Shown here: piece by piece, positions 50,595-62,198 of the stretch | How positions within the stretch are numbered: position 1 is the stretch's first letter | Layout: every line of letters starts with the position of its first letter | NCBI GenBank assembly: GCA_949752795.1 | Contig: OX457075.1 | Location: 4,216,001 to 4,280,000 of the forward strand | Reading direction: 5' to 3' | Origin: Hyperoodon ampullatus | Lineage: Eukaryota; Chordata; Mammalia; Artiodactyla; Ziphiidae | Length of the DNA stretch: 64,000 bases | Program-made: the position numbers and the translations under genes | Notes under the pieces: generated by a model | What the model was told of the DNA's origin: nothing | What the model saw: only the letters and a program-made list of their open reading frames with translations | Database searches by the model: none

Positions 50595-50806
50595 GTTGTT
50601 TTTTAAAATTTATTTTATTGAAGTATAGTCGATTTACAGTGCTGTCTTAATTTCCACTGTACTGCAAAGTGATTCAGTTATACACATGTGGACATTCTTT
50701 TTCATATTCTTTTCCATTATGGTTTATCACAGAATATTGAATATAGTTCCCTGTGCTGTACAGTAGGAACTTATTGTTTACCCATTCTGTATACAACAGT
50801 TTGCAT
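50595..50806 (-). mobile_element. Short L1 3' end, antisense
   Basis: 212 bp with a perfect 12-bp duplication GTAATAATTGTT (50583-50594 and 50807-50818). Confidence 0.93.
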
Positions 50807-51816
50807 GTAATAATTGTTAATTGTTATAAAACACTGCACCTCTAGTAGCCATCCAAGTGGAGATGTTGGGAAGGCAGCCATATATATGAGTTTAGGGTCT
50901 GGGAGAGAGGTCTGAACTAGAGAGACATCAATTTGGAGTTATCAACATATAGGGATATTTAGTCATGGGACTAGTTGAGATGACTAAGAGAGTGACCACA
51001 GAGAGAGGAGAGGCCCAGAGTCGGGGGACTCCAAAGTTAAGGGTTCATAGAAGAGGGGAAGACCCAGGTGCATTTCACTCCCCCAACTACCCTAAAATGA
51101 ATCATTGCTATGACCCCCTTTTTACAGATGAGAAAACTGCAGGGAGTGCTTAAGTAACTTACTGAAGGTCAAGCAAGTAGGCAAGTGGCAGAGATGGAAT
51201 TCAAGCACACAGGGAGGTCTAAGCAGTGCTTCTCTAAGTGCCACCTCCTGCCTCTCTCAGAAGCCCGAAAGCCCACTAAGAGATGTTAAGTGAGAGAGTG
51301 AAATGCCTTCAGACTGACATTTCAGAAAGACCATGTGTATGGGATGGATTAGGGAAGGCCGAGCGTGGGGGCAGGGAGAGCATTTAGACTACTGCAGTAA
51401 TCCACATGAGAGATGCTTGTGACTAAAGCCAAGATGGGGGATTGGAAAGAAGTGGACAAATTCCAATGATAGGTAGAAGGATAGAGATCAGGGACTAATT
51501 GAAAGTGAGTGGTGAGAGAGACTAGGAATCAAAGTTGATTCATAGGTTTCTGATTTGGGCAACCATGTGGATGGAAGTGCCATATGTTGAGATGGGGATC
51601 CCAGGAAGAGAGGTATGTTGAGGGCAAGGAGAGGTGGCATGAATTCAGTCATAGCGATGCCCAGGGTCACTAACAAGTCGACACACAAATATTTTTTGAG
51701 TTGAACCAAACAATATAGAACTTGGGAGCTCGAATAGTACATTCCCATGGTTTTAAGAGAGACCACAGGAAATCATGGACAAATGGTGAGTCTATTTCAG
51801 GCATGAAAATCTCCAG

Positions 51817-52025
51817 AGGGAAATTCCCTGGTGCTTCAGTGGTTGGAACTCTGTGCTTTCAGTGCTGAGGGTTTCGGTTTGGTCCCTAGTCGGGGAGCTA
51901 GGATCCTGTAAGCCACCGTGTGGTGTGACCAAAAAAAAAAAAGGAAGGAAGGAAAGGAGGGAGGGAGGAAGGAACGAAGGAAGGAAAGAAAAAGAAAGGA
52001 AGAAAGAAAGAAACAAAGAAAGAAA
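51817..52025 (+). mobile_element. tRNA-derived SINE (divergent type) with expanded GGAA/GAAA tail
   Basis: Body about 51817-51930 starts AATTCCCTGGTGCTTCAG, and is followed by an A-tail and purine microsatellite. Perfect 12-bp duplication GAAAATCTCCAG at 51805-51816 and 52026-52037 brackets both body and microsatellite. Confidence 0.9.
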
Positions 52026-52212
52026 GAAAATCTCCAGGAAAAGATTTTCTAAAGCTGCCACTGATGAACCATCCTAGTGTTTAACAGCTCTTGCTGCTGC
52101 GAAGTTTTCTACCATAAAAAGCCAATCCCAACCCTCCTACACTGTTGGTGGGAATGTAAATTTGTACAACCATTATGGGGAACAGTACAGAGGTTCCTTA
52201 AAAAACTAAATA

Positions 52213-52537
52213 AGGGCTTCCCTGGTGGCGCAGTGGTTGGGAATCCGCCTGCCAATGTGGGGGACACGGGTTCGAGTCCTGGTCCGGGAAGATCCCACAT
52301 GCTGCGGAGCAACTGAGCCTGTGCACCACAACTACTGAGCCTGTGCTCTAGAGCCCGCGAGCCACAGCTACAGAAGCCTGCGCGCCTAGAGCCCGTGCTC
52401 CGCAGTGAGAGAAGCCACCGCAAGGAGAAGGCCGCGCACCACAATGAAGAGTAGACCCTGCTCACCGCAACTAGAGAAAGCCCGTGCACAGCGACAAAGA
52501 CCCAACACAGACAAAAATAAATAAATAAAATAAATTT
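52213..52537 (+). mobile_element. CHR-type SINE, long class, nested in L1
   Basis: AAAAAACTAAATA repeated at both ends. L1 sequence continues on each side. Confidence 0.9.
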
Positions 52538-53109
52538 AAAAAACTAAATATAGAACTACCATATAATCCAGCAATTCCACTCCTGGGCATATACCCAGAG
52601 AAAACCATAATTCAAAAAGACACATGCACCCCATGTTCATTGCAGCACTATTTACAATAGCCAAGACATGAAAGCAACCTAAATGTCCATCGACAGAGGA
52701 ATGGATAAAGAAGATGTGCTGCATATACAATGGAATATTACTCAGCCATAAAAAAGAATGAAATAATGCCATTTGCAGCAACATGAATGGACCTGGAGAT
52801 TGTCATATTAAGTGAAGTAAATCAGACAGAGAAAGACAAATACTGTAGGATATCACTTATATGTGGAATCTAACAAAAAATGATACAAATGAACTTATTT
52901 ACAAAACAGAAACACACTCGCAGATCTCAAAATCAAACTATGGTTACCAAAAGAGAAACATGAAGGGAAGTGATAAATTAGGAGATTGGGATTAACACCT
53001 ACACACTACTATATATAAAATAGGTAACTAACAGGGACCTATTGATTAGCACAAGGAACTCTACTCAATATTATGTAATAACCTATATGGGAAAAGAACC
53101 TGAAAAAGA

Positions 53110-53160
<51 letters not shown>

Positions 53161-53166
53161 GAGAGA
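53110..53166. repeat. (CA)n-(TA)n-(GA)n microsatellite in L1 3' UTR
   Basis: Runs of CA then TATATA then GAGAGA within the L1 at 52110-53235. Confidence 0.88.
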
Positions 53167-53459
53167 GAGCTGTATCACTTTTCTGTACACTGAAACTAAC
53201 GCAACATCGTAAATCAGTTATACTCCAATAAAAATTTTTTTTAACAAAGTTAAAAAAAAAGCCAGTGCCAGCTCTCAGGGGTTCCTGGTAATGATTAATT
53301 AATTAATTAATTTGGGGATCTGAGATGAGAGAGGCCTTGCTCACTGAGAATGACATCTGCAAGGGCTTCTCAGTGGGGCCCCAACACTCATCTCTGGCTT
53401 GACACTTCCACCTCCTGTCCACACACGCTACCCTCGCACTGGTCACCCCCTGAAGAAAT

Positions 53460-53800
53460 GGGATGCCTCCCCGCCATGTCTTTGTTCCCACTGATCCTCT
53501 GCTTGACATGTCTTACTCATCCTTTTTGTGGAAATTCTCTCCAGCCCTCGAGCCCAGCCATATGTTCTCTCCTCCACGAAGTCTGCCCCCAGCTTGATGC
53601 GCCTACACTGGAAGTAGTTCCTCTGTGATCAAATAGCACTTCACAGCTCTGTCAGGTAACCTACAGCGCTCTTGTCTCTCTGCCGTATGTCGTGTACAAA
53701 TCTGGTCCCCATCACTGAACTGTGAACTCTTTGAGGATCACAGGGTACATAGCTCAATGCTTTATATACATTCATTCACCTATGAAACTAACAGTTATGG
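53460..53800 (-). mobile_element. L2-like sequence, antisense
   Basis: Decayed, with the typical CTGTGAACTCTTTGAGG near 53720. No coding meaning. Confidence 0.45.
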
Positions 53801-54624
53801 AGGGCCTACTACCACCTGGACACCGAGGAGCAAAGACAATTAAAGCGTGGTTTCATGGACCTTACAATCAAACGTGGGGAAAAAAACTCTAAAGAAAAGA
53901 CCAGATTCCGCTAAAAAAAATCAAAACAGGTTTCTTTAAGCCTGGCTGTAGAATGAGCCTGTCCCTGTGGAGAGGAGAGCTTGAACTTGACACCCCTGCT
54001 CTGGAACAAGAGACCCATTTCTGTCTTAGGGACCTCCCACTGCTGGCTGCTGTCCCCGCCATGCTGAGCTTGGGAGGCTCCGTGTCCCCAACTCTTCAAC
54101 ACCAGGGTAGACACACTAGTTTTTGTTTAACTTCCCATAGCAGAGCTGAGACTAGATGGACACAGACAAAGCATGTCTAAAGATTTGGGGATAATAATGG
54201 GGAATGAGCAGAAAGAGTAACATGCAACCAATAATGCAGCTCACAAGATGTGACATCATCGGGGTATCTCGGGATGCACACCTGCTTCCAGGGGGCAGAG
54301 GTTCTCTGTCACTCCTCGTACTTGGGAGCCCCAGCAAAGCCCTCTTGAGGTACTGAGACCCAAACAATGTGTGACAAGAAGACAAGCATCCCTCTCCCGG
54401 CAGCCCCAGGAGCCCACTGATTTGCATCTCCTGGGGGAAGGAATCATTGCACCAAATGGCCCCTTCCCTACATAAGTAACCCCAGGAACACCCAACTGTG
54501 AGGCCCCACTCGCATCTCTGGGGTCCAGGCCTTCTTCTACGGCTTCTTACAAGACCCTCCTCCATTCTCTGCCTACCTGTCTAGATGACCTCATGAGTGT
54601 AAGTCCACTTTGAATGATGTACTC

Positions 54625-55097
54625 ATTTTTTTAAAATAAATGTATTTATTCATTTATTTTTGGCTGTGTTGGGTCTTCATTGCTGTGCACAGGCTTTCTC
54701 TAGTTGCGGCGAGCGGGGGCTACTCTTCGTTGCAGTGTACGGGCTTCTCATTGCGGTGGCTTCTCTTGTTGCGGAGCACGGGCTCTAGGCGTGCGGGCTC
54801 CAATAGTTGTGGCTCGCAGGCTCAGTAGTTGTGGCACATGGGCTTATTTGCTCTGCTGCATGTGGGATCTTCTGGACCAGGGCTCGAACCCATGTCCCCT
54901 GCATTGCCAGGCAGATTCTTTTTTTTTCACATCTTTATTGTAGTATAATTGTTTTACAATGGTGTGTTAGTTTCTGCTTTATAACAAAGTGAATCAGCTA
55001 CACATATACATATATCCCCATATCTCCTCCTCTCTTGTGTCTCCCTCCCACCCTCCCGGCAGGCAGATTCTTAACCACTGAGCCACCAGGGAAGTCC
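54625..55097 (-). mobile_element. CHR-type SINE, long class, split by an L1 fragment
   Basis: Reverse SINE with the duplication TGAATGATGTACTC at 54611-54624 and 55098-55111. It is interrupted at 54921-55059 by an L1 3' end. Confidence 0.9.
54921..55059 (-). mobile_element. Very short L1 3' end inserted in a SINE
   Basis: 139 bp with a 13-bp duplication CAGGCAGATTCTT (54908-54920 and 55060-55072) formed from the SINE itself. Confidence 0.9.
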
Positions 55098-55342
55098 CTG
55101 AATGATGTACTCTTGATTTTATGCATCCAATCTCAAACTTTTGACAGACCTCCAGACACACATATCCAATTGCCCACTTGACTTCTCCACTTAGGAGCCT
55201 GCCTTACAGACATCTTAATAGGGCAAAAAGGAGCTCTTGAGTTTCCCTCCCAAATCTGTTCCTTCCTCCAGCCCTCCTCCAGCTCCAGTTTTCCCCATCT
55301 TAGTAAACGACAGCACTATCCATTTAACTACGCAAACCGATA

Positions 55343-55827
55343 CACTAAGTCCCCTACATACGAGTGAGTTCTGTTCTGAGAGCGTGTTCGCAAGTCCAAT
55401 TTGTTCGTAAGTCCAACGAAGTTAGCTTAGGGACCCAACTAACACAATCGGCTATATAGTGCTGTACTGTAATAGGTTTATAACAGTTTTTACACAAATA
55501 ATACATAAAAAACAAACACAAAAAATAAAGAAAACGTTTTTAATCTTACAGTATAGTACCTTGAAAAGTGCAGTAGTACCAGCTACATCACTGCTGCTTT
55601 TACGCTTGCTTCCAGACATCCTGGGCTTGAAATAAAGATACTGTACTACTGTACTCTATACAGTACTGTACAGTAAAGTACACAAAAGCACAACCACTTG
55701 TAGAGGATGCACGCATGTGACAAGGTACGCCAGACACGTGAACTAACTTCAGTGATTGGACATGCGAACACACGTTTGCATCTTTGAAAGTTCACAACCT
55801 GAAGGTTCAGTTGAAGGGGACCTACTG
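55343..55827. mobile_element. Internally deleted pogo/Tigger-like DNA transposon
   Basis: 485 bp flanked by TA on both sides (55341-55342 and 55828-55829). The ends are inverted repeats: CACTAAGTCCCC at 55343-55354 against CAGTAGGTCCCC read inward from 55827, ten of twelve matching. TA target duplication places it in the Tc1/mariner/pogo group. The interior resembles Tigger copies of artiodactyls and cetaceans as I remember them. No transposase frame remains. Confidence 0.75.
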
Positions 55828-56129
55828 TACCCATGATCATCCTTAACTCCTCCATTACCCTCTTGCCCCAACAGATCCAGAAGCAAGCCATGTGGATTCT
55901 ATCTCTAAAGTATATCAGGAATCTTTCTTCTCTCAACTCCACCCTAGTCCAGGCCACCATGGCCTGAACGACTCTAAACCACCTCCAGACTGGTCTCCCA
56001 GTTCCACACTCACCCCTTGAATCCTTTTTTTTTTTTACAGCAGCAAAAGTGAGCTCTTCAAGCTGTAAATAGTTACCTGCAGCTCAGGTGCCTTCAATGC
56101 CTTCCCGTGGCATTCAATCCAAATGCATT

Positions 56130-56480
56130 TACCACCTTGCTATAGGCTAAAGGTTTGCGTCCCCTCAAAACTTGTTTGTGAAATCCAAATGCCCAATGAG
56201 ACAGTGGGAGGTAGGGCCTTTGGGAGGTGGTTAGGACGTGAGTGGACCGCTTAGAAAAGAGACCCCAGAGACCAACCTGGCCCCTTCTGCCACGTGAGGA
56301 CACAGAGAAAAGACAGCCGTCTTCTGAAACAGGAAGCAGGTGCTCACCAGACACCAAATCTACTGGCACCTTGATCTTGGACTTCCCAGCCTGCAGAATG
56401 GTGGGAAATAAATGTCTGTTGTTTAAGCTGCTCGGCCTGTGGTATTTTTGTTATAGCAGCAGAAATGGACTAAGGCGCAT
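56130..56480. repeat. Old mammalian interspersed repeat, family not assigned
   Basis: Contains GGTAGGGCCTTTGGGAGGTG, CACGTGAGGACACAGAGAAA and a terminal GCAGCAGAAATGGACTAAGG, a pattern widespread in mammalian genomes. I do not assign a family. Confidence 0.6.
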
Positions 56481-57980
56481 CTCTGTTATCTTATCCCCTC
56501 CTGGGTCTCCAGCTGAATCTCTTGCCATTCCCCATCCCTGACACACCCTGCTTTCTAGGCCCTAGACTATGTTGTTTCCTCTGCTTGAAAAGCTCTTCCC
56601 CTGGTCTTCTGTAGCTAGCTCCTTTTCTTCCTTGAGGTCTTCCTAGATCGCCTTCTCAGAGTCTTCCATTATCGCCTTATGTAAATCCACCCCATCTCCC
56701 TCTTCCTCTGCTACCCTAGGCTATTCTCTGTCTATTCTTTATAACACCTATCGCAGCCCGTGATGACTGCATTCTTTTCTCTGTTGCCTTTTTCTTTGTC
56801 AGTCTTCCTCTCTAGAGCATGTGAGTCTTGCTGTATCCATCTTGTTTACCCTTATAGCCCTAGCCTAGCACAGTACCTGGCACCCAAGAAGTCTCGATAA
56901 ATGTTTGTTGAAGAAATGGACTGTTCTGAGCACCTCCTATTCACCCTGCCCTTAATAGTATAAGATGGCCAAACACATGACACGCAACACTGGGCAGATG
57001 ACCCTGACAGCAGTTTATGAGCGACAAAGGCTCACAGCCTGGGGAAAGGGGACATTGCTCAGCACGCAGGGCCACATGGCGGCCGCACCCTGGAACAGAG
57101 TGAAGTGACAGGGGCAGTGGGATGCAACCTTGTAGTGACAAAAGGGTGGGATGACCCTTGGTTCCTGCAGTGCTACATGATTGGCTTGCTTGAATAATTT
57201 TGAGAACCAAAGAGGAGGCAAAATCCAGTAATTTGAGGAGTGCGTGGAGTGCAGGTCCAGCTGTAGGGGAGCTCATCAGGCAGGGAGAATTTCCTGCTGG
57301 TGGGGACATATCTGGCGAGGACTTTGGGCCCTGTGATGCTCAAAGACGTCAAGGCAGCACTTGACATTTTAGGTCTTACAACACATGGACCTAGCTTCTG
57401 GACAAGAGACACGCACATATGTAGCCAGGGGTAGGGAATACAGGGAGGAGATTGTTTCATTGTATGAGTAAGTGAATGAATTATTATTATCCTGTACGCC
57501 CTGTGATGGTGTATGTAAGTTCTATATGAGCAACTAGTAAGTGTTCAAAAAAGGATCATTCAGTAAAACTGAATTCCTACGTTGTTCTTATCCTAAATGG
57601 GAGCCAGTGGAGATTATGTCAGCTTCATGTAAAAGAAAACCCAAATAACATTAACTTAAATAAGATAGGGATTTATTTTTCTCTCCCATTATGAGAAGTC
57701 AAGAAGTAGGAGACCCAGGGCTGGAATGGCAGCTTCACATCAGGCTTCTCTTAGCTTGCCCCATTCTACCATTTCTAGGGTGGAGCTTTCACCCTCATGC
57801 TCACAATATTGTTGCTGTTGCTCCAGTCATCAAGCTATATTCCAGGCAGAAAGAAGGAGAAAAGACAAAGAGCAAATGAGCATGAGTCACTGGAGTCACT
57901 TGCCTTTAATGAGCTTTTCCTGAAGTCCCACTTGTGCTCTATTGCTCAGAAGTAAGCTAAAAGAAGTCCTGGGAATGTTT

Positions 57981-58290
57981 TGTTTTGTTTTGTTTGCTTT
58001 TTACTTTGTGTGTTATTGTTGTTGTTTTTAGGGGTTTTTTGTGGTTTTTAAAAATTGAAGTATAGCTGATTTACAATGTTTCAGGTGTAAAGTGTTTCAG
58101 ATATATACGTTCATGTATATATGTTCTTTTTCAGATTCTTTTCCATTATAGGTTATTACAAGATATTGAATATAGTTCCCTATATTGCTATAGTGCTATA
58201 CAGTAGGTCTCATTGTTTACTTATTTGATCTATAGTAGTGTATCTGTTAATCCTAAACTCCTAATTTATCCTTCCCGCCCCCCAAACCCA
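57981..58290 (-). mobile_element. L1 3' end, antisense
   Basis: Flanked by GTCCTGGGAATGTTT (57966-57980) and GTCCCAGGAATGTTT (58291-58305), a 15-bp duplication with two changes. Confidence 0.87.
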
Positions 58291-60149
58291 GTCCCAGGAA
58301 TGTTTTTACCTGGGTACATTACTACGTCCACCCCCAAAATGGTACTGTTTATAAGGAAGACAGGAGAATGGATATTGGATAGACAACTAACAGCCTGTCC
58401 ACAGCCAGTGGGAGTGAATGGCAGCTACAATCAATGAATAGACTGGATATTTTAAATAAAGTCTGGAATTGAAGGCCTTAGGCAAGGCAGACTAGAAAAC
58501 AGGAAAGCTCCACAAGATAGCTTTTATTTAATCTCTACAAGATTAAGATAAGACCAAAAACACGTCCATAGTAACAAGAAGGTTCAGTAAGTGACAGCCA
58601 GGGAAGGGGTAATGTGGCCAGCTCTGGTCTGAAAGGGTTGTAGGAAAGGCAAATGGTCACAGGGTCATAAATAGCCACAAACAGATGGCTTGATCTTGGG
58701 CAGGTTATCTAGATGAACTCCTTGGATCTCAAGGTCCTTATCTGTAAAATGAGAGGATTGGACTAAATTATCTCCAAGATCTTTTCAACTCTAAATTTCT
58801 TTTGTAACAGTGGTCTTTTTTTCTTTCTTTTCTGGCAGTGAAATCTTTCAGACAAATGAAAGCTTATGTAGAAAATTAGTAAAGCAGAGCTGCTGTGAAT
58901 GACCAGGGATTGGAACCCTGGAGTTCTGTCCGCTTGGCCTCAGTTTTAATCCCCACGATGGCCCCTGAACTCCAAAGAGCACATTTCTACATAGTTCCAT
59001 GTGTTACTTTAATAAAATCAAATGATGTACTTATTGGTATAAATCAGATGACAGATATAACCATGGGAAAATTGCTTTTACTTGTTACTAACAATCTTAA
59101 AGACTTTCTAAAACCCATGAAATTAAATAACTAGAGTTTCAAGTTGTGACACTTTATTATGACTCTCATTTGAAAGCACTGGGGAAATATTCATAAAATC
59201 TCACAGAAAACTCGACAGAATTTCCAGCAAAATTTATTCAGCAGTGATGGGGGGGGAAAGGAGCTTGGATTGTAAACGAAAGTTTTCAGAGTAACATACT
59301 TATTATTTTCTAGGTAGTTATTTAGATAAAAATGATTCTCAGAGAAAACAAAAAAAACAGACCCTTGTTTTGCAAATACTTGTTTCCTGTGTGCCAGGCG
59401 CGGCTGCTTCCTGTTTACCAAAAGTAATTGTTGGCAACTGGAAGCAAAGACCAGAAAAACGCACCTCTTGTCAGTCACCTGCTGAACTTCCTTTCCCTTA
59501 CACTTGTCATACTTTTAACATTCCCAAAGTGTTTCAAATGTCCTTCCAAATCTTCAGTGTATTCAAAAAAACAACAGTAGAAAGACTTAACGAGATCTGG
59601 AACCGTTATCCTCACATTTCTCCCTCTACAGCGTCTACACTTTGAGTATCAGATAAAATTTTATGACTACTCTGATTATTTTTTCTACCCACGCAGAATC
59701 CTTAAGCGTGTTTTTATCTCCATAATAGTTCAATACACACAGTTTTGCTCTCTCTTTCTTCCTGTCCACACTGGCAATCTCCACCCAGCTTCTGCATTTT
59801 TCTCTTCACAATATCCCGCCTCCTTGATCCTGCTTTTCCTCTCATCACTGTAATCTTTTTTCTTTGCAGATAGGTCTGGAAAACACCATCTGTTCCAATT
59901 TTAAGGTCTCTGGGGAAGATTAGAGGTCCGGGAGCAATACTCTTCCAACTCGAAATCCCAGACGCACCGTCAGCCAAAGATTTTTTTTCTCATTTTTAAA
60001 TTTAATTTTTATAACGTTCCTCCAGAGGCAAAATAAAGGAAATCATATTTAGGTATTCATGAAAAGTCATACAAAACTTAAAAAATGGTTTAATAATCCA
60101 TTTAAATTAGAATTCTGATCACAATACAGGTCATATTGTTACCGCGTGG

Positions 60150-61000
60150 GCTCTTCTTTGGCCAGAAGGCGTCCAGCAGTTTGAGGTCCAGATCCCCGAG
60201 ACAGTTAACCAACTAGCCCTATCGCCACGAACAGACTCAACTCCCAACCTTGGCGCCGAGAGCATCCGCGCAGCCGGGCCGGACCCGGTAATGAGCTCTC
60301 GGCTACGGAAGGTGGTGCTGTTGGGTCTGAGGGGAGCCGGGCTGGCGCCGGGAACCCGGGACCAGAGTTGGAGAAAGCACCCGGGATGCCTAAAGTGAGT
60401 TGCCTCAGTTTGGACACCACTCGAGAGTGGGACTTCTGGGGACTCGAAGAGTTCGAGATAAAGGCAGGAATGCTCTGGGAAGAGCCAATCCGAGAGGAAA
60501 TTTAGACCCAAGCTATGGGAGAGGACCGGGGGCACCTTCTGGGGCCGGGGCGCGGGGAGCGGGGTCGACGGAGAGAAAGGGGGGGCGATGGAAACCAAAT
60601 GTCTTTCATCCCCTGGAGACAAAGAGGTGCCTTCTTTGGACCACAGCTGCCAGTGCCACACACACCATACGGCGGGGCGCGGGGGAGGGGCGCCGGGGAG
60701 CGTCGGAGGCCTGGACAGCTCCGACTTCCCACAATGGTGGTTGTCATGGTGACGGGCCATCCATCTAAGGGGAGGCTGAAAGGACCCATTGTTCCGGAGG
60801 CGGGCTGCCCGGGCTGCGCCTGTTTCTGGGAGACACCTTTAAACACCTCCCGGCTTCGGGAGGGCTGGGGACCGTGGCTGCGGCGTCCGCGGGAGTCTCA
60901 GGCCGGGACCGCAGACCGCGGGTCGCGACGCAGCCGGGACTCGGCTCGCGCCCGCACCGACCCCTCCCACGCGGGCGTGCGGCGATCAGCGGGGGACACG
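60150..61000. promoter_or_regulatory. Orphan CpG-rich island
   Basis: GC- and CpG-rich single-copy sequence 11 kb upstream of the AP3M2 promoter, with an X-box-like motif at 60740-60753. Long open frames exist on both strands but resemble no protein I know and are typical of CpG islands. It could be the promoter of a non-coding RNA or a distal regulatory island. A donor-like AAAGTGAGT occurs at about 60389 on the + strand. Confidence 0.55.
60740..60753. promoter_or_regulatory. X-box-like RFX site in orphan island
   Basis: GTTGTCATGGTGAC, an inverted-repeat X-box-like motif with half sites GTTGTC and GGTGAC. Function inferred from motif only. Confidence 0.5.
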
Positions 61001-61004
61001 TGCG

Positions 61005-61052
<48 letters not shown>

Positions 61053-61081
61053 GATGGGGTTGGTAACACAGCCGGCACGGT

Positions 61082-61123
<42 letters not shown>

Positions 61124-61460
61124 TGGGTAACACAGCCAACACACACACAGATGGGGTTGGTAACAGCTGGCGCACGCACGCGCACACACACGGGGTTGGC
61201 AACACAGTCGGCGCGCGCGCACACACACACGGAGGGGTTGGTAACACAGCCGGCGTGGGCGCACACACACACACACACGTTTGGTAACACAGCTGGCACG
61301 CGCGCGCACGCGCCCACACACACGGGGTTGCTAACACAACCGGCGCGCGCACTGGCGCGCGCTCACACACACACAGAGGGGTTGGTAACACAGCCGGCAC
61401 ACACACACACACACACACAGATGGGGTGGGTAACACAGGCGGCGCGCGTGCGCACACATC
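61001..61460. repeat. Compound (AC)n / GGGGTTGGTAACACAGCCGGC minisatellite
   Basis: About nine diverged units, each an (AC)n run of 4-20 dinucleotides followed by a core close to GGGGTTGGTAACACAGCCGGC and often a (GC)n run. Unit length varies from about 35 to 75 bp because of the dinucleotide parts. Long frames of alternating Thr-His or Cys-Val here are artefacts of the repeat. Confidence 0.9.
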
Positions 61461-61861
61461 CCGGGGCGTGGGCCGGCAGGTGCACGGGAGGCTAGTGGGG
61501 AAGGCCTGGGAACCCCACCAGTACTAGCTGAGGTCTGGGGCCAGGGGCCTCGGGAAAGCCCCACAGAATCACTTCGCAGTCATGCTGGAAGAAAAAGGAG
61601 AACAAAATCACGGTGTAAAGAAGGTTAAAAGTTCCAAGGAAGCATGGCACGTTTCCTTATTAACAGCAAACAATTGGCCAACCTAAAAGTCCGTCCCTGG
61701 GGGCTGGTTAAATAATGTGGGACACATCCCTCTGATGAAATATTAAGCTGCCATTTAAAAATCAAAGGGCAGCTCCATATTCAGAGCTTATGGGACTGTC
61801 CCGTATGTTTCAAGTAATAAAGCAAGTGCAGAACAGCGTGAGTGTTACATGTACCTCTCTC

Positions 61862-62198
61862 TTTTTTTTTTTTTTTTTGACTGAATTGGATCTTCCTTCC
61901 GGCGCGTGGGCTATCTCTAGTTGCCCCGAGCAGGGGCTACTCTTTGTGGCAGTTCTTGGGCTTCTCATTGCCGTGGCTTCTCATTGCGGAGCACCGTTTC
62001 TAGGCGCTCTGGCTTCAGTAGTTACAGCACACGGGCTCAGTAGTCGTGGCTCGCGGGTTCTAGAGTGCAGGCTCAGTAGTTGTAGCGCACGCGCTCAGTT
62101 GCTCCGCGGCCTGTGGGATCTTTCCGGACCAGCGCTCGAACCCATGTCCCCTGCATTGGCAGGCAGATTCTTAACCACTGCGCCACCAGGGAAATCCT
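61862..62198 (-). mobile_element. CHR-type SINE, long class
   Basis: Reverse copy starting with a T-tail and ending CCACCAGGGAAATCC. Target duplication not resolved. Confidence 0.87.

Larger units (their letters stand above)
52110..53235 (+). mobile_element. 5'-truncated L1 interrupted by SINE
   Basis: L1 3' part ending ATACTCCAATAAAAATTTTT, with an internal (CA)n/(TA)n run at 53110-53156 and the SINE at 52213-52537. Confidence 0.88.
55110..56940 (-). mobile_element. L2-like sequence, antisense, interrupted
   Basis: Segments about 55120-55330, 55840-56120 and 56490-56920 look like reverse L2, broken up by the Tigger-like element and the repeat at 56130-56480. Identified by general composition and phrases such as GTACCTGGCACCCAAGAAG. 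Confidence 0.5.
49130..60150. other. Intergenic region upstream of AP3M2
   Basis: Apart from the mobile elements listed separately, it shows MIR-like stretches (about 49320-49440 and 49850-50070) and unassigned DNA (50850-51800, 53800-54600, 56940-57950, 58300-60150). I see no exon or conserved frame in it. Confidence 0.7.

Noticed and set aside
60131..60760. 209-codon minus-strand frame in the orphan CpG island
   Set aside because: Low-complexity, GC-driven, no known fold and no splice-supported extension.
60874..61460. Long frames rich in Thr-His or Cys-Val
   Set aside because: Direct translation of the (AC)n minisatellite.
61001..61460. CRISPR-like regularly spaced repeats
   Set aside because: The genome is mammalian; units vary in length and the spacers are (AC)n/(GC)n, so this is a minisatellite.
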